From the NCBI RefSeq assembly GCF_039542035.1, contig NZ_BAABHJ010000023.1:1-64000 (forward strand): a stretch of 64,000 nucleotides of DNA, in the 5' to 3' direction. The number at the start of each line of letters is the position of its first letter. Position 1 is the first letter of the stretch. This DNA comes from Actinoallomurus liliacearum (GTDB taxonomy: Bacteria; Actinomycetota; Actinomycetes; Streptosporangiales; Streptosporangiaceae). Below are positions 6,520 through 15,348 of this stretch, piece after piece. The translations under genes and the position numbers were made by a program. The notes under the pieces are model-generated. The model worked only from the letters and a program-made list of their open reading frames with translations. It was not told the origin of the DNA and ran no database searches.

Positions 6520-7917
6520 ATGGGCCGAACACTTGCGGACAAGGTCTACGACGCGCACGTTGTACGGAGCGCCGAGGGCGAGCCGGACGTTCTCTACATC
6601 GACCTCCACCTCATCCACGAGGTCACGAGCCCCCAGGCCTTCGACGGGCTGCGCATGGCGAACCGCACGGTCCGCCGGCCGGACCTGACGATCGCCACCG
6701 AGGACCACAACGTCCCGACCACCGACATCCTCGCGCCGATCGCCGACCCGGTGTCGCGCACCCAGGTCGAGACGCTGCGCAAGAACTGCGCCGAGTTCGG
6801 CGTCCGCCTGCACCCGATGGGCGACGCCGGCCAGGGCATCGTCCACGTCATCGGCCCGCAGCTGGGGCTGACCCAGCCGGGCATGACGGTCGTCTGCGGC
6901 GACTCGCACACCTCCACGCACGGCGCGTTCGGCGCGCTGGCGTTCGGCATCGGCACCAGCGAGGTCGAGCACGTCCTCGCCACCCAGACGCTGCCGCAGC
7001 GCCGGCCCAAGATGATGGCCGTCACCGTCAACGGCGAGCTGCCGTACGGCGTGACCGCCAAGGACCTCATCCTGGCGATCATCGCGAAGATCGGCACGGG
7101 CGGCGGCCAGGGCCACATCATCGAGTACCGCGGCGAGGCCATCCGGTCGCTGTCGATGGAGGGCCGCATGACGGTCTGCAACATGTCCATCGAGGCGGGC
7201 GCGCGGGCCGGCATGATCGCGCCGGACGAGACGACCTTCGCCTACCTCGAGGGCCGCCCGCACGCGCCGTCCGGGGCCGACTGGGAGGCCGCCAAGGAGT
7301 ACTGGCGGTCGCTGCGCACCGACGACGACGCGACGTTCGACAAGGAGGTCGTCATCGACGCCTCCGAGCTCACGCCGTTCGTCACGTGGGGCACCAACCC
7401 CGGCCAGGGCGCGCCGCTCGCGGCGAGCGTTCCGGAGCCGGCCTCCTTCGGGGACCCGACGCACCGCGCCGCCGCCGAGCGCGCGCTGGAGTACATGGGC
7501 CTGACCGCCGGCACCCCGCTGCGGGACGTCACCGTCGACACCGTGTTCGTCGGGTCCTGCACCAACGGCCGGATCGAGGACCTGCGCGCGGCGGCAGAGG
7601 TGATCAAGGGTCGCAAGGTCGCCGACGGCGTGCGGATGCTGATCGTGCCGGGCTCGATGAAGGTCAAGGCACAGGCCGAGGAGGAGGGCCTGAACGAGGT
7701 CTTCAAGGCCGCGGGCGCCGAGTGGCGCGAGGCGGGCTGCTCGATGTGCCTGGGCATGAACCCCGACCAGCTCAAGCCGGGGGAGCGCAGCGCCTCGACC
7801 TCCAACCGCAACTTCGAGGGCCGGCAGGGCAAGGGCGGCCGTACCCACCTGGTCTCGCCCGCCGTCGCCGCCGCCACCGCCGTCACCGGGCGTCTGACCG
7901 CCCCGGCCGACCTGTAA
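6520..7917 (+). CDS. leuC: 3-isopropylmalate dehydratase large subunit
   Basis: The 465-residue aconitase-type subunit that, with LeuD, isomerises 2-isopropylmalate to 3-isopropylmalate in leucine synthesis. The three [4Fe-4S] cysteines are visible in VFVGSCTNGRIEDL and AGCSMCLGMNPD, and the substrate-binding GDSHTSTHGAFG is near residue 128. I chose ATG over the GTG one codon earlier because GAGGTGG is then correctly spaced. It is cytoplasmic and cotranscribed with leuD, 13 bases downstream. Confidence 0.98.
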   Translation: MGRTLADKVYDAHVVRSAEGEPDVLYIDLHLIHEVTSPQAFDGLRMANRTVRRPDLTIATEDHNVPTTDILAPIADPVSRTQVETLRKNCAEFGVRLHPMGDAGQGIVHVIGPQLGLTQPGMTVVCGDSHTSTHGAFGALAFGIGTSEVEHVLATQTLPQRRPKMMAVTVNGELPYGVTAKDLILAIIAKIGTGGGQGHIIEYRGEAIRSLSMEGRMTVCNMSIEAGARAGMIAPDETTFAYLEGRPHAPSGADWEAAKEYWRSLRTDDDATFDKEVVIDASELTPFVTWGTNPGQGAPLAASVPEPASFGDPTHRAAAERALEYMGLTAGTPLRDVTVDTVFVGSCTNGRIEDLRAAAEVIKGRKVADGVRMLIVPGSMKVKAQAEEEGLNEVFKAAGAEWREAGCSMCLGMNPDQLKPGERSASTSNRNFEGRQGKGGRTHLVSPAVAAATAVTGRLTAPADL

Positions 7918-7930
7918 TCGGGAGCCAGTC

Positions 7931-8521
7931 ATGGAAGCCTTCACCACCCACACGGGCCGCGCCGTGCCGCTGCGGCGCAGCAACGTCGACACCGACCAGA
8001 TCATCCCGGCGGTCTGGCTCAAGCAGGTCAGCCGCACCGGGTTCGAGAAGGGCCTGTTCGCGGCCTGGCGCGAGGACCCGGAGTTCGTCCTGAACCGCCC
8101 GGAGTACCAGGGCGCGTCGATCCTCGTCGCCGGGCCCGACTTCGGCACCGGCTCCTCGCGTGAGCACGCCGTCTGGGCGCTGCAGCAGTACGGCTTCCGC
8201 GCCGTCGTGTCGGCGCGGTTCGGCGACATCTTCCGCAACAACGCCACGAAGGCGGGCCTGCTGCCGATCCAGCTCCCCGAGGACGTCGTCGAGGGCCTGC
8301 AGGACAAGATCGCGGCGAACCCCGCCAAGGAGTTCACCATCGATCTGGCGGCCCGCGAGCTGCGCTGCGACGAGGGCGGCGTGCAGACGTTCGAGATCGA
8401 CGACTACACCCGCTGGCGGCTGCTGGAGGGCCTGGACGACATCGGCCTGACCCTGCGCAACGCCGACGCCATCACCGACTTCGAGGCCAAGCGGCAGCCC
8501 TGGCTCCCCGTGACCGCCTGA
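7931..8521 (+). CDS. leuD: 3-isopropylmalate dehydratase small subunit
   Basis: A 196-residue swivelling-domain partner of LeuC. Diagnostic motifs are RSNVDTDQIIPA near the N-terminus and GPDFGTGSSREHA near residue 70. Normal length. It ends the leuCD operon, with a perfect palindromic terminator 20 bases after the stop. Confidence 0.98.
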   Translation: MEAFTTHTGRAVPLRRSNVDTDQIIPAVWLKQVSRTGFEKGLFAAWREDPEFVLNRPEYQGASILVAGPDFGTGSSREHAVWALQQYGFRAVVSARFGDIFRNNATKAGLLPIQLPEDVVEGLQDKIAANPAKEFTIDLAARELRCDEGGVQTFEIDDYTRWRLLEGLDDIGLTLRNADAITDFEAKRQPWLPVTA

Positions 8522-8540
8522 TCGTCCGCACCCGTACGGT

Positions 8541-8574
8541 GGAGGGGCCGGCAGCGTACGCTGCCGGCCCCTCC
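8541..8574 (+). terminator. leuCD terminator
   Basis: A perfect 34-bp palindrome (arm GGAGGGGCCGGCAGC, centre GTAC) immediately downstream of leuD. No U-tract follows, as is usual at high GC. Confidence 0.8.
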
Positions 8575-8625
8575 TGCCGTTCGACCCCACGGCGCGCCTC
8601 CGTGGAAACCAGGTGACGAGGTGTG

Positions 8626-8856
8626 ATGATGACAACACCATCCGGTCCCGCGTGGGACGATCCGCAGCTCAACGCCCTGGCCCGGAGGCTGCGCGAGGCG
8701 CACACGAGGGTGGCCGGCCTTCCGGGCGTGCACAAACCCCGTCTGACCAGGCAACTCCTGCTCATAACCGATCTTGCCAAGCGGGATCCGACGCTTGCCG
8801 TCAAGCGGCTCGAATCCTTCATGATCGAGCTCGACGGCGATGAAAACGCATCCTGA
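8626..8856 (+). CDS. Small conserved-looking protein between leuD and hup
   Basis: About 76 residues, largely helical and hydrophilic (QLNALARRLREAHTRV, then RLTRQLLLITDLAKRDP). No signal peptide or membrane segment. A GACGAGG site lies ahead of overlapping GTG-ATG-ATG codons, so the start could be any of three (8623, 8626 or 8629). Family not recognised; position and codon use support a real gene. Confidence 0.65.
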   Translation: MMTTPSGPAWDDPQLNALARRLREAHTRVAGLPGVHKPRLTRQLLLITDLAKRDPTLAVKRLESFMIELDGDENAS

Positions 8857-8964
8857 ATGGCGTTTCTGCCTGCGACACAGGCGCAAACACCGGCCATGGG
8901 TGATTGTATAGATGCCCTGAGGTCCCCTAGTTTCGAGCGAGCAAGGGGGAAGAGGAGCAAACCC

Positions 8965-9249
8965 ATGAACAAGCGCGAACTCGTCGACGCGATCGCCGAT
9001 CGAGTCGGCAGCAAGAAAGCGGCGACCGAGGCGGTCGACGCCATCCTGGACACCATTCAGGAGACGGTGGCCAAGGGCGAGAAGGTGGCCATCACCGGTT
9101 TTGGATCCTTCGAGAAGGCCGATCGGCCGGCTCGTGAGGCCCGGAACCCGGCGACGGGCGCCACGATCAACGTGCCCGCGACCTCGGTGCCGAAGTTCAA
9201 GGCAGGATCGGATTTCAAGAACCTGGTGGCCGGCGCCAAGAAGAGCTGA
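8965..9249 (+). CDS. hup: HU family nucleoid protein
   Basis: A 94-residue HU protein that bends and compacts DNA. It shows MNKRELVDAIADRVG, the GFGSFEKADRPAREARNP beta-arm with its Arg-Asn-Pro tip, and VPKFKAGSDFKNLV at the end. It lacks the lysine-rich C-terminal tail of the sporulation-associated HupS/HupB type, so it is the short form, although the leuCD neighbourhood in Streptomyces carries a tailed paralogue. A GAAGAGGAGC site precedes ATG; a TATAGAT box near 8910 is a possible -10. Confidence 0.96.
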   Translation: MNKRELVDAIADRVGSKKAATEAVDAILDTIQETVAKGEKVAITGFGSFEKADRPAREARNPATGATINVPATSVPKFKAGSDFKNLVAGAKKS

Positions 9250-9257
9250 CGGCGTGC

Positions 9258-9298
9258 CGACGGCGCCCGGCGAGACGAGAGTCCGCCGGGCGCCGTCG
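9258..9298 (+). terminator. hup terminator
   Basis: A perfect 15-bp stem (left arm CGACGGCGCCCGGCG) with an 11-base loop, starting 9 bases after the hup stop. Confidence 0.8.
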
Positions 9299-9372
9299 TG
9301 GTCCCGGAGCCGTTCGGCCGGTGGGACGGCGAGTCCCGGCCACGGGGCGGGCGCCCCGTGAGCGGCGATCCC

Positions 9373-9510
9373 GGAGGCCGGAACGCGGCCAGGAGCGGCT
9401 TCGGTCTTGGAAGCCGGAACGCGGCTAAGAGCGGCTTCGGTCTTGGAAGCCGGAACGCGGTCGGGAGCGGCTTCGGCCCCGGGGGTCGGAAGGCGGCCGG
9501 GGGCGGCTCA
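9373..9510. repeat. Tandem array of 36-bp units
   Basis: Units start at 9373, 9409 and 9445 with a partial fourth at 9481. The first three are near-identical, built on GGAAGCCGGAACGCGG and GAGCGGCTTCGGTCTT. The period is 12 codons and one plus-strand frame stays open (GSRNAAKSGFGL). It fills the spacer between the convergent hup and cold-shock-like genes. Confidence 0.85.
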
Positions 9511-9708
9511 GGGCAGCGGGAACGTCGAGAGCGTGATCACCGTGATGCGGTCGTCCTCGACCGCGAGGTTGACCCGCTGCCCGAACCTCAGCAGCCGCAG
9601 GCCGCCGGCGTCGAACGCTGCCGTGTCGAAGGCCATCTCGCTTCCGTCGTCCAGCAGCACACTGCCGGTCCGCGTCTCGGCGTCGTACGCCTTAACCGTG
9701 CCCTGCAT
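9508..9708 (-). CDS. Divergent cold-shock-like (OB-fold) protein
   Basis: A 66-residue protein starting MQGTVKAYDAETRTGSVLL, the first two strands of a cold-shock domain, with DGSEMAFD and the RFGQRVNLAVED strand later. The aromatic RNP1 and RNP2 residues of classical Csp proteins are missing, so nucleic-acid binding is uncertain. Short proteins of this type occur beside hup and cofC in other actinomycetes. It is downstream of cofC on the same strand, about 60 bases away. Confidence 0.75.
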   Translation of the reverse strand: MQGTVKAYDAETRTGSVLLDDGSEMAFDTAAFDAGGLRLLRFGQRVNLAVEDDRITVITLSTFPLP

Positions 9709-9771
9709 GCCGCACAGACTAGAGCGTCCGGGAAGAACGCCCGACGGCGAGCCGACCGCCCATGGGCCCGG

Positions 9772-10440
9772 TCAGTCCGGCGGGGCGGAGGAGCAGGGCA
9801 CGGGCAGCAGCGGAGCCACGGACGCCGTCCGCGGCCCCACCCCGAGGACGAGCGCGGCCCGCAGGTCGTCGATCGTGTCGACGTCCTGGCGCACGCTGAG
9901 GACCTCGTCCAGCGCGATCTCCCGCACGCCCAGGCCGCGGTGCCGGGCCCGGGAGTCCGTCCCGAACGCCGGCGCGAACACCGCCCCGGGCCGTGCCGTG
10001 TACAGCGTGGTGCCGAACCCCGCGAGGTCGGGCAGGAAGGCGTTCGGCGCATCCTCCGCGGCCTCCAGGACGAGGCCCAGCTCGGCGGGCCGCAGAGCCG
10101 GCAGGTCGGCGGACATCGCGCCGACCCCGGCGTCCGGCGCCAGCGATCGCGCCCACTCGACGCCGTGGACCAGTGCCGGGTTCAGCCCGGCGTCCGGCTC
10201 GTCGGGGACGATGTGGGCGCCCAGCGCCGCGAGTTCGGGCGCCGCGACCGGGTCGTCGGTGACCACCACGACCCCCCGGACCCGTGGACACCGCAGCGCG
10301 GCGGATACGGTGTCGGTCGCGATGGCCAGCGCCAGCCGCTCGCGATGGGGGCCGGCGGCGCCGGACAGCCGTGACTTCGCGCGGGCCAGCGGTTTGACCG
10401 GCACGACGAGCATCCATGTGAGGCGATGGGTACCAGACAT
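9772..10440 (-). CDS. cofC: 2-phospholactate/phosphoenolpyruvate guanylyltransferase (CofC/FbiD)
   Basis: A 222-residue nucleotidyltransferase of coenzyme F420 synthesis that activates phosphoenolpyruvate or 2-phospholactate with GTP. Motifs are VVPVKPLARAKSRLSG at residues 12-27, VVVTDDP, and SADLPALRPAEL for metal binding. The protein begins close to the family consensus. It implies F420 use, consistent with the PPOX-type gene elsewhere in the window. It is divergent from plsC. Confidence 0.93.
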   Translation of the reverse strand: MSGTHRLTWMLVVPVKPLARAKSRLSGAAGPHRERLALAIATDTVSAALRCPRVRGVVVVTDDPVAAPELAALGAHIVPDEPDAGLNPALVHGVEWARSLAPDAGVGAMSADLPALRPAELGLVLEAAEDAPNAFLPDLAGFGTTLYTARPGAVFAPAFGTDSRARHRGLGVREIALDEVLSVRQDVDTIDDLRAALVLGVGPRTASVAPLLPVPCSSAPPD

Positions 10441-10520
10441 CGTGGGTCGACACTACGCGGAAACACCCGCGACACTTGACGACACCCCCGGCTCGGCCGG
10501 GATGAAGTGAGGAGGAGGGC

Positions 10521-11366
10521 ATGGGTCATTCGCCCGTCTGGCGCGCGATCGTCGTGGGGATTCTGCGCCCGCTGCTGTTCACGCTGTTGAAGCGGGACTG
10601 GAAGGGGCAGGACAACATCCCCCGGAAGGGCGGAGTGATCATCGCGGTCAACCACCTGTCGTGGTCCGACCCCCTCGCCATGGCCCACTTCATCTACAAG
10701 GCGGGCCGCTTCCCCGTCTACCTCGCCAAGGCCGGTGTGTTCAAGGCGCCGGTGATCGGCCGCATCATCCGCCGGACCGGGCAGATCCCGGTGTACCGCG
10801 AGCGGGCGGACGCGGCGCTGGCCCTCCGCGATGCGGAGAAGGGCCTGCGCGGCGGCGAGTGCGTGATCTTCTACCCGGAGGGCACCTGCACCCGGGACCC
10901 GGACCTGTGGCCGATGACCGGCAAGACGGGCGCGGCCCGGATGGCGCTGACCACCGGCGTCCCGGTGATCCCCGTGGCGCACTGGGGAGCGCACATCCTC
11001 TGGCCGTACGGCACGAAGAAATTCCGCCCGTTCCCGCGCAAGACGATGCACGTCGTCGCCGGGCCGCCGGTCGACCTGTCCAAGTACGAGGGCCGTCCCC
11101 TGGACGCGGAGACGCTGAACGCCGCGACCGCCGACATCATGCGGGCCATCGCCGATCTGCTCGCCGAGCTGCGTGGCGAGCCCGCCCCGGAGAAGCTGTA
11201 CGACCCGCGCGAGGCCGCCCGGACCCGCCGCGCCGACAAGGCGAGCGACACGGCCGCCGACACGCCGGGCACGGCCGGCGACACGAGCGATGCGGCCGCC
11301 GCCGAGGCGTCCGGAGCTGCGGACGCCGAGGGGACCGACACGGGCAAGGAGGCCAAGGCCTCTTGA
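10521..11366 (+). CDS. plsC: 1-acyl-sn-glycerol-3-phosphate acyltransferase
   Basis: A 281-residue membrane-associated PlsC acyltransferase making phosphatidic acid. The catalytic NHLSWSD (HX4D) is near residue 45 and the glycerol-phosphate motif FYPEGTCTRD near 118. Residues 235-281 are a low-complexity Ala/Asp/Thr tail not needed for catalysis. A GGAGGAGGGC site precedes ATG. It overlaps gpsA by four bases, coupling two steps of glycerolipid synthesis. Confidence 0.95.
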   Translation: MGHSPVWRAIVVGILRPLLFTLLKRDWKGQDNIPRKGGVIIAVNHLSWSDPLAMAHFIYKAGRFPVYLAKAGVFKAPVIGRIIRRTGQIPVYRERADAALALRDAEKGLRGGECVIFYPEGTCTRDPDLWPMTGKTGAARMALTTGVPVIPVAHWGAHILWPYGTKKFRPFPRKTMHVVAGPPVDLSKYEGRPLDAETLNAATADIMRAIADLLAELRGEPAPEKLYDPREAARTRRADKASDTAADTPGTAGDTSDAAAAEASGAADAEGTDTGKEAKAS

Positions 11367-12367
11367 AGATCGCGGTGCTCGGGGCAGGGTCATGGGGGAC
11401 CGTCTTCGCCAAGGTGCTGGCCGACGCGGGCGGCGACGTCACGATGTGGGGGCGCCGCGCCGAGCTGGTCGAGGCGATCAACGACCGGCATGAGAATCCC
11501 GACTATCTGCCGGACGTACGGCTGCCCGACCGGCTGACGGCCACCACCGACGTCGCCGCTGCGCTCGCCGACGCGTCGTACGTCATGCTGGCCGTGCCCG
11601 CACAGACGCTCCGGTCGGGGCTGGCGGAGTGGCGGCCGCTGCTGCCCGCCGACGCGGTCCTGGTGAGCCTCATGAAGGGCATCGAGCTGGGCACCTGCAA
11701 GCGGATGAGCGAGGTGATCCGTGAGGTCGCCGACGTGCCCGAGGAGCGCGTCGCGGTGATCACCGGCCCGAACCTCGCCCGCGAGATCGCCGCGGAGCAG
11801 CCCTCGGCCGCGGCCGTCGCGTGCGTCGACGAGGCGACCGCGCAGAAGCTGCAGCTCGCCTGCATGACGCCGTACTTCCGCGCCTACACGAACTCCGACG
11901 TCATCGGCTGCGAGCTCGGCGGCGCGGTGAAGAACGTCATCGCCCTGGCCGTCGGCATCGGGGTCGGCATGGGCATGGGCGACAACGTACGGGCGCTGGT
12001 GATGACGCGCGGCCTGGCCGAGATCGCCCGCCTGGGGGCGGCGCTCGGCGCGGACCAGCACACGTTCGCGGGCCTGGCGGGCATGGGCGACCTCGTCGCC
12101 ACCTGCAGCTCACCGCTCTCCCGGAACCGCACCTTCGGCGAGAACCTCGGGCGCGGGATGAGCCTGGAGGAGGTCGTCAAGGCCACCCGGCAGACGGCGG
12201 AGGGCGTGAAGTCCTGCGACGCGATCCTCGAACTGGCCCGGCAGAACCACGTCGAGATGCCGATCACCGAGGCCATCGTCGCGGTCATGCACGGCGGGCT
12301 CAGCCCGGCCGACGCGGGGCGGCTCCTCATGTCACGGACGCCGAAGCCCGAACGCTACGGCGTCTGA
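11363..12367 (+). CDS. gpsA: Glycerol-3-phosphate dehydrogenase [NAD(P)+]
   Basis: A 334-residue enzyme reducing dihydroxyacetone phosphate to glycerol-3-phosphate for lipid synthesis. The Rossmann motif GAGSWGT is at residues 7-13, MKGIE and GPNLAREIA follow, and the catalytic lysine lies in GCELGGAVKNVIALAVG. The start is TTG, forced by the family N-terminus LKIAVLGAG; it overlaps the plsC stop, with AAGGAGG about ten bases upstream. Confidence 0.96.
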   Translation: MKIAVLGAGSWGTVFAKVLADAGGDVTMWGRRAELVEAINDRHENPDYLPDVRLPDRLTATTDVAAALADASYVMLAVPAQTLRSGLAEWRPLLPADAVLVSLMKGIELGTCKRMSEVIREVADVPEERVAVITGPNLAREIAAEQPSAAAVACVDEATAQKLQLACMTPYFRAYTNSDVIGCELGGAVKNVIALAVGIGVGMGMGDNVRALVMTRGLAEIARLGAALGADQHTFAGLAGMGDLVATCSSPLSRNRTFGENLGRGMSLEEVVKATRQTAEGVKSCDAILELARQNHVEMPITEAIVAVMHGGLSPADAGRLLMSRTPKPERYGV

Positions 12368-12473
12368 TCCCGGGGCACCTTTTTCCCGTCGAACGGGGAA
12401 GAACGTCACGAAGCGAAATGACGTGTAATGTCGGTGCCCGCGACTGTCGGTGCAGGTGGGAAGAGGTGGATCG

Positions 12474-13571
12474 ATGAGCAGGATCCGGGTCGCCGTCGTC
12501 TTCGGCGGACGCAGTTCGGAGCACGCGATCTCCTGTCTCACCGCGGGCAGCGTGATGGCCGCGATCGACCAGGACCGGTACGAGGTCATTCCCGTCGGCA
12601 TCGCGCGCGACGGGCGCTGGGTCCTCGCCTCCGGGCAGCGGCTCTCGATCGAGGACGGCAAGCTGCCGGAGGTCGCCGAGGACGGGCTGCCGCTGGCGCT
12701 GCCGTTCGACCCGGACAGCCGTGGCCTGGTCGTCGTGGAGCCGGGCCAGGTGCCGCGGGCCCTCGGCGACGTGGACGTCGTGCTCCCGCTGCTGCACGGC
12801 CCGTACGGCGAGGACGGAACGATCCAGGGCCTCCTCGAACTGGCGGGCGTGCGCTACGTCGGCGCGGGAGTGCTCGCCAGCGCCGCGAGCATGGACAAGG
12901 CGTACATGAAGCTGGTCTGGCAGGGCTGCGGGCTGCCCGTCGGCCCGTACGTCGTCGTCAAGGACCGGCAGTGGCGGCGGGAGCGCAAGCAGGTCGTCGA
13001 CGAGATCAAGGAGCTCGGCTGGCCGGTGTTCGTCAAGCCGGCGCGGGCGGGCTCGAGCATGGGCATCTCCAAGGTCGAGTCGGAGGACGCGCTGGAGTCC
13101 GCGGTCGAGGCCGCGCGCGAGCACGACCCGAAGGTGATCGTCGAGGCGGCCATCCCGGGCCGGGAGATCGAGTGCGGCGTGCTCGAGGGGCTCGGCGACG
13201 AACCGGCCGAGGCCAGCCTGCCCGCCGAGGTGCGCGTGGGCTCCGGCCATGACTACTACGACTTCGAGGCCAAGTACCTCGACGACGGCCTCGCGCTGGA
13301 CATCCCGCCGCAGCTCCCGCCGACCGTGATCGAAGAGGTCCGCCGGCTGTCGGTGCAGGCGTTCGACGCGCTGGGCTGCGAAGGGCTCGCCCGGGTGGAC
13401 TTCTTCTATACCCCGGACGGCCGGTTGATCCTCAACGAGATCAACACGATGCCCGGCTGCACGCCCGCCTCGGCGTTCCCCAAGATGTGGGCGGCCACGG
13501 GCCTGGACTACCCGGCCCTGGTCGACCGCTGGATCCGCACGGCCCTGGCCCGCCCGCTGGGCCTGCGCTAG
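12474..13571 (+). CDS. ddl: D-alanine--D-alanine ligase
   Basis: A 365-residue ATP-grasp ligase supplying D-Ala-D-Ala for peptidoglycan. Visible are VVFGGRSSEHAIS at the N-terminus, LHGPYGEDGTIQGLLE, KPARAGSSMGISK of the ATP-grasp fold, and the metal/substrate segment NEINTMPGCTPASAFPKM. A GAAGAGGTGG site precedes ATG. It is the last gene of the left core block; the island TetR gene ends four bases beyond, convergent. Confidence 0.97.
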   Translation: MSRIRVAVVFGGRSSEHAISCLTAGSVMAAIDQDRYEVIPVGIARDGRWVLASGQRLSIEDGKLPEVAEDGLPLALPFDPDSRGLVVVEPGQVPRALGDVDVVLPLLHGPYGEDGTIQGLLELAGVRYVGAGVLASAASMDKAYMKLVWQGCGLPVGPYVVVKDRQWRRERKQVVDEIKELGWPVFVKPARAGSSMGISKVESEDALESAVEAAREHDPKVIVEAAIPGREIECGVLEGLGDEPAEASLPAEVRVGSGHDYYDFEAKYLDDGLALDIPPQLPPTVIEEVRRLSVQAFDALGCEGLARVDFFYTPDGRLILNEINTMPGCTPASAFPKMWAATGLDYPALVDRWIRTALARPLGLR

Positions 13572-13575
13572 CGGG

Positions 13576-14316
13576 TCAGCTCCTAGTACCGGGCTCGACC
13601 GTTGCAGGGAGGGCCGCGGCGATGCAGTCGAGGACGCGTTCCAGGCCGTACCGGAACTGGTCGTCGGGGCCCAGGTGCGGCTGGCGCGCCTCCATCACGA
13701 TCTTGGTGAAGATCGGGTACTCACCGCTCTCCACAAGCTGCTGGACGTGCGGGTAGCTCCGCTCCATCCACTCCGACTCGCTGAGCCCGCTGCGGCGGGC
13801 CTCCTCGGCCCCGCTGATCTCCCCGCGGACGGTGCTTTCGACGTAGCCGTTCAGAATGGCCATGAGGACGAAATTCTCGTCGATGGGGACGTGGGCGTCG
13901 AGCACCCCCATCACCCGTTCGATGAGCAGCAACTGGTTGGGGCCGAAGTCGGGTAGTGACCGGTGCACGGTGGCGATCCACGGGTGCCGCAGCCACATCG
14001 CCCGCAGTCCGTCGGCGTAGCGCGTCAGGTCCGCGCGCCAGTCGCCGGAGGGCATGCCCTCGACGTCGATCTCACCCATCAGCCGGTCGGCTACGAGCGC
14101 GATGAGGTCGTCACGGCTCGGGACGTATCGGTAGAGGGACATCGCGCCGGCCCCGATCTCGGCGGCGATCCGCCGCATGGTGGCGGCCTCCAGCCCCTCG
14201 GCGTCGGCGATCCGGACCGCGGTCTCGGTGATCTGCGCGCGGCTGTAGGTCGGCTTCGGCCCGCGGGCCGGGCGCTCGGGCCGCATCCAGATGCTCACGT
14301 ACTCGGCGTCGGTCAC
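13576..14316 (-). CDS. TetR-family repressor of the adjacent ABC exporter
   Basis: A 246-residue regulator. The HTH is at residues 25-75 (AVRIADAEGLEAATMRRIAA, then GAMSLYRYVPSRDDLI) followed by a TetR_C-type ligand domain. It is divergent from a DrrAB-like exporter, the usual arrangement for a drug-responsive repressor. Two identical-pattern operators lie in the spacer. The 25-residue N-terminal extension (MRPERPARGPKPTYSR) is common in this subgroup. Confidence 0.9.
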   Translation of the reverse strand: MTDAEYVSIWMRPERPARGPKPTYSRAQITETAVRIADAEGLEAATMRRIAAEIGAGAMSLYRYVPSRDDLIALVADRLMGEIDVEGMPSGDWRADLTRYADGLRAMWLRHPWIATVHRSLPDFGPNQLLLIERVMGVLDAHVPIDENFVLMAILNGYVESTVRGEISGAEEARRSGLSESEWMERSYPHVQQLVESGEYPIFTKIVMEARQPHLGPDDQFRYGLERVLDCIAAALPATVEPGTRS

Positions 14317-14334
14317 CGTTCCACCCTCCTAGTT

Positions 14335-14394
14335 GCGTACATGGTACCCAGTGATCTAACTTGGCCGTCATAACCGCGTACAACGTACTCAGTG
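14335..14394. promoter_or_regulatory. Two TetR operator copies
   Basis: GCGTACATGGTACCCAGTG at 14335 and GCGTACAACGTACTCAGTG at 14376 are 19-nt direct repeats 41 bases apart, each with a GTAC-3N-GTAC dyad. The second copy abuts the ribosome binding site of the exporter ATPase, so binding would block both promoters of the divergent pair. Confidence 0.7.
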
Positions 14395-14403
14395 GAGGTG
14401 GTC

Positions 14404-15348
14404 ATGGCGGATCCGATCGTGGTCGCCGAGGGGCTGCACAAGTCCTTCGGCGACACCCATGCGTTGCGGGGTCTGGACCTGAGCGTCCCGAGGGGAACGG
14501 TCTGTGGTGTTCTGGGGCCGAACGGCGCGGGGAAGACGACCGCGGTGCGGATCCTCGCGACCTTGTCCGACCCTGATGCCGGGCATGCCCGCGTCGCGGG
14601 ACATGACGTGGTCCGCGAGGCCGGCAAGGTGCGCGAGCGGATCGGGCTCGCGGGCCAGTACGCCGCCGTGGACGAGAAGCTCACCGGCCGCGGCAACCTG
14701 CGCATGTTCGGGCGCCTGTCCCACCTGTCCCGGCGCGAGGCGCATCGGCGGGCCGACGAGTTGCTCGAACGCTTCGGGCTGATGGACGCCGCCGATCGTC
14801 AGGTCACCGGCTACTCCGGCGGTATGCGGCGCCGCCTCGACCTGATCACCAGCCTCATCCTGCGCCCCGAGGTGCTCTTCCTGGACGAGCCGACCACCGG
14901 CCTGGACCCGCGCAGCCGCGGCGAGATCTGGGACAGCGTCCGCGAGCTGGTGGCGGACGGCACCACGGTGCTGCTCACCACGCAGTACCTGGACGAGGCC
15001 GACCGGCTGGCCGACGACATCGCGGTCATCGACCACGGGCGGGTGATCGCGACCGGCACTCCCGACGAGCTGAAGGCCACGATCGGGGACCGCCTCGACG
15101 TCGTCCTCGAAGACCCCGGCGCACTGGGGCCGGCGGCGACCGTGCTGAACGCCCTGGCCGGGACCGATCCCACCATCACGGACGCCGACCGGCTCAGCGT
15201 CGCCCTGCCCGGCGGCGGCTTCCGGCTCGCCGACATCGTGCGCGAGCTGGACCGCGCCGGGGTCGCCGCAGCCGACGTGAGCCTGCGCCGCCCCACCCTC
15301 GACGAGGTGTTCCTGCGCCTCACCGACCGGAAGGAGCCCGTCCGATGA
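14404..15348 (+). CDS. ABC exporter ATPase, DrrA-like
   Basis: A 314-residue ATPase of the daunorubicin-resistance subfamily. Walker A is GPNGAGKTT near residue 40, the signature YSGGMRRRLDL near 138, Walker B VLFLDEPTTGLD near 158, and the DrrA-type C-terminal domain ends in LDEVFLRLTDR. With the next gene it forms an exporter for an unknown hydrophobic compound. ATG was chosen over an upstream GTG because GGAGGTGG is then well placed. Confidence 0.94.
   Translation: MADPIVVAEGLHKSFGDTHALRGLDLSVPRGTVCGVLGPNGAGKTTAVRILATLSDPDAGHARVAGHDVVREAGKVRERIGLAGQYAAVDEKLTGRGNLRMFGRLSHLSRREAHRRADELLERFGLMDAADRQVTGYSGGMRRRLDLITSLILRPEVLFLDEPTTGLDPRSRGEIWDSVRELVADGTTVLLTTQYLDEADRLADDIAVIDHGRVIATGTPDELKATIGDRLDVVLEDPGALGPAATVLNALAGTDPTITDADRLSVALPGGGFRLADIVRELDRAGVAAADVSLRRPTLDEVFLRLTDRKEPVR

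Noticed and set aside
12368..12473. Terminator hairpin between gpsA and ddl (TTCCCGT...ACGGGGAA)
   Set aside because: Arms are only 7 bases with a bulge; too weak to annotate.
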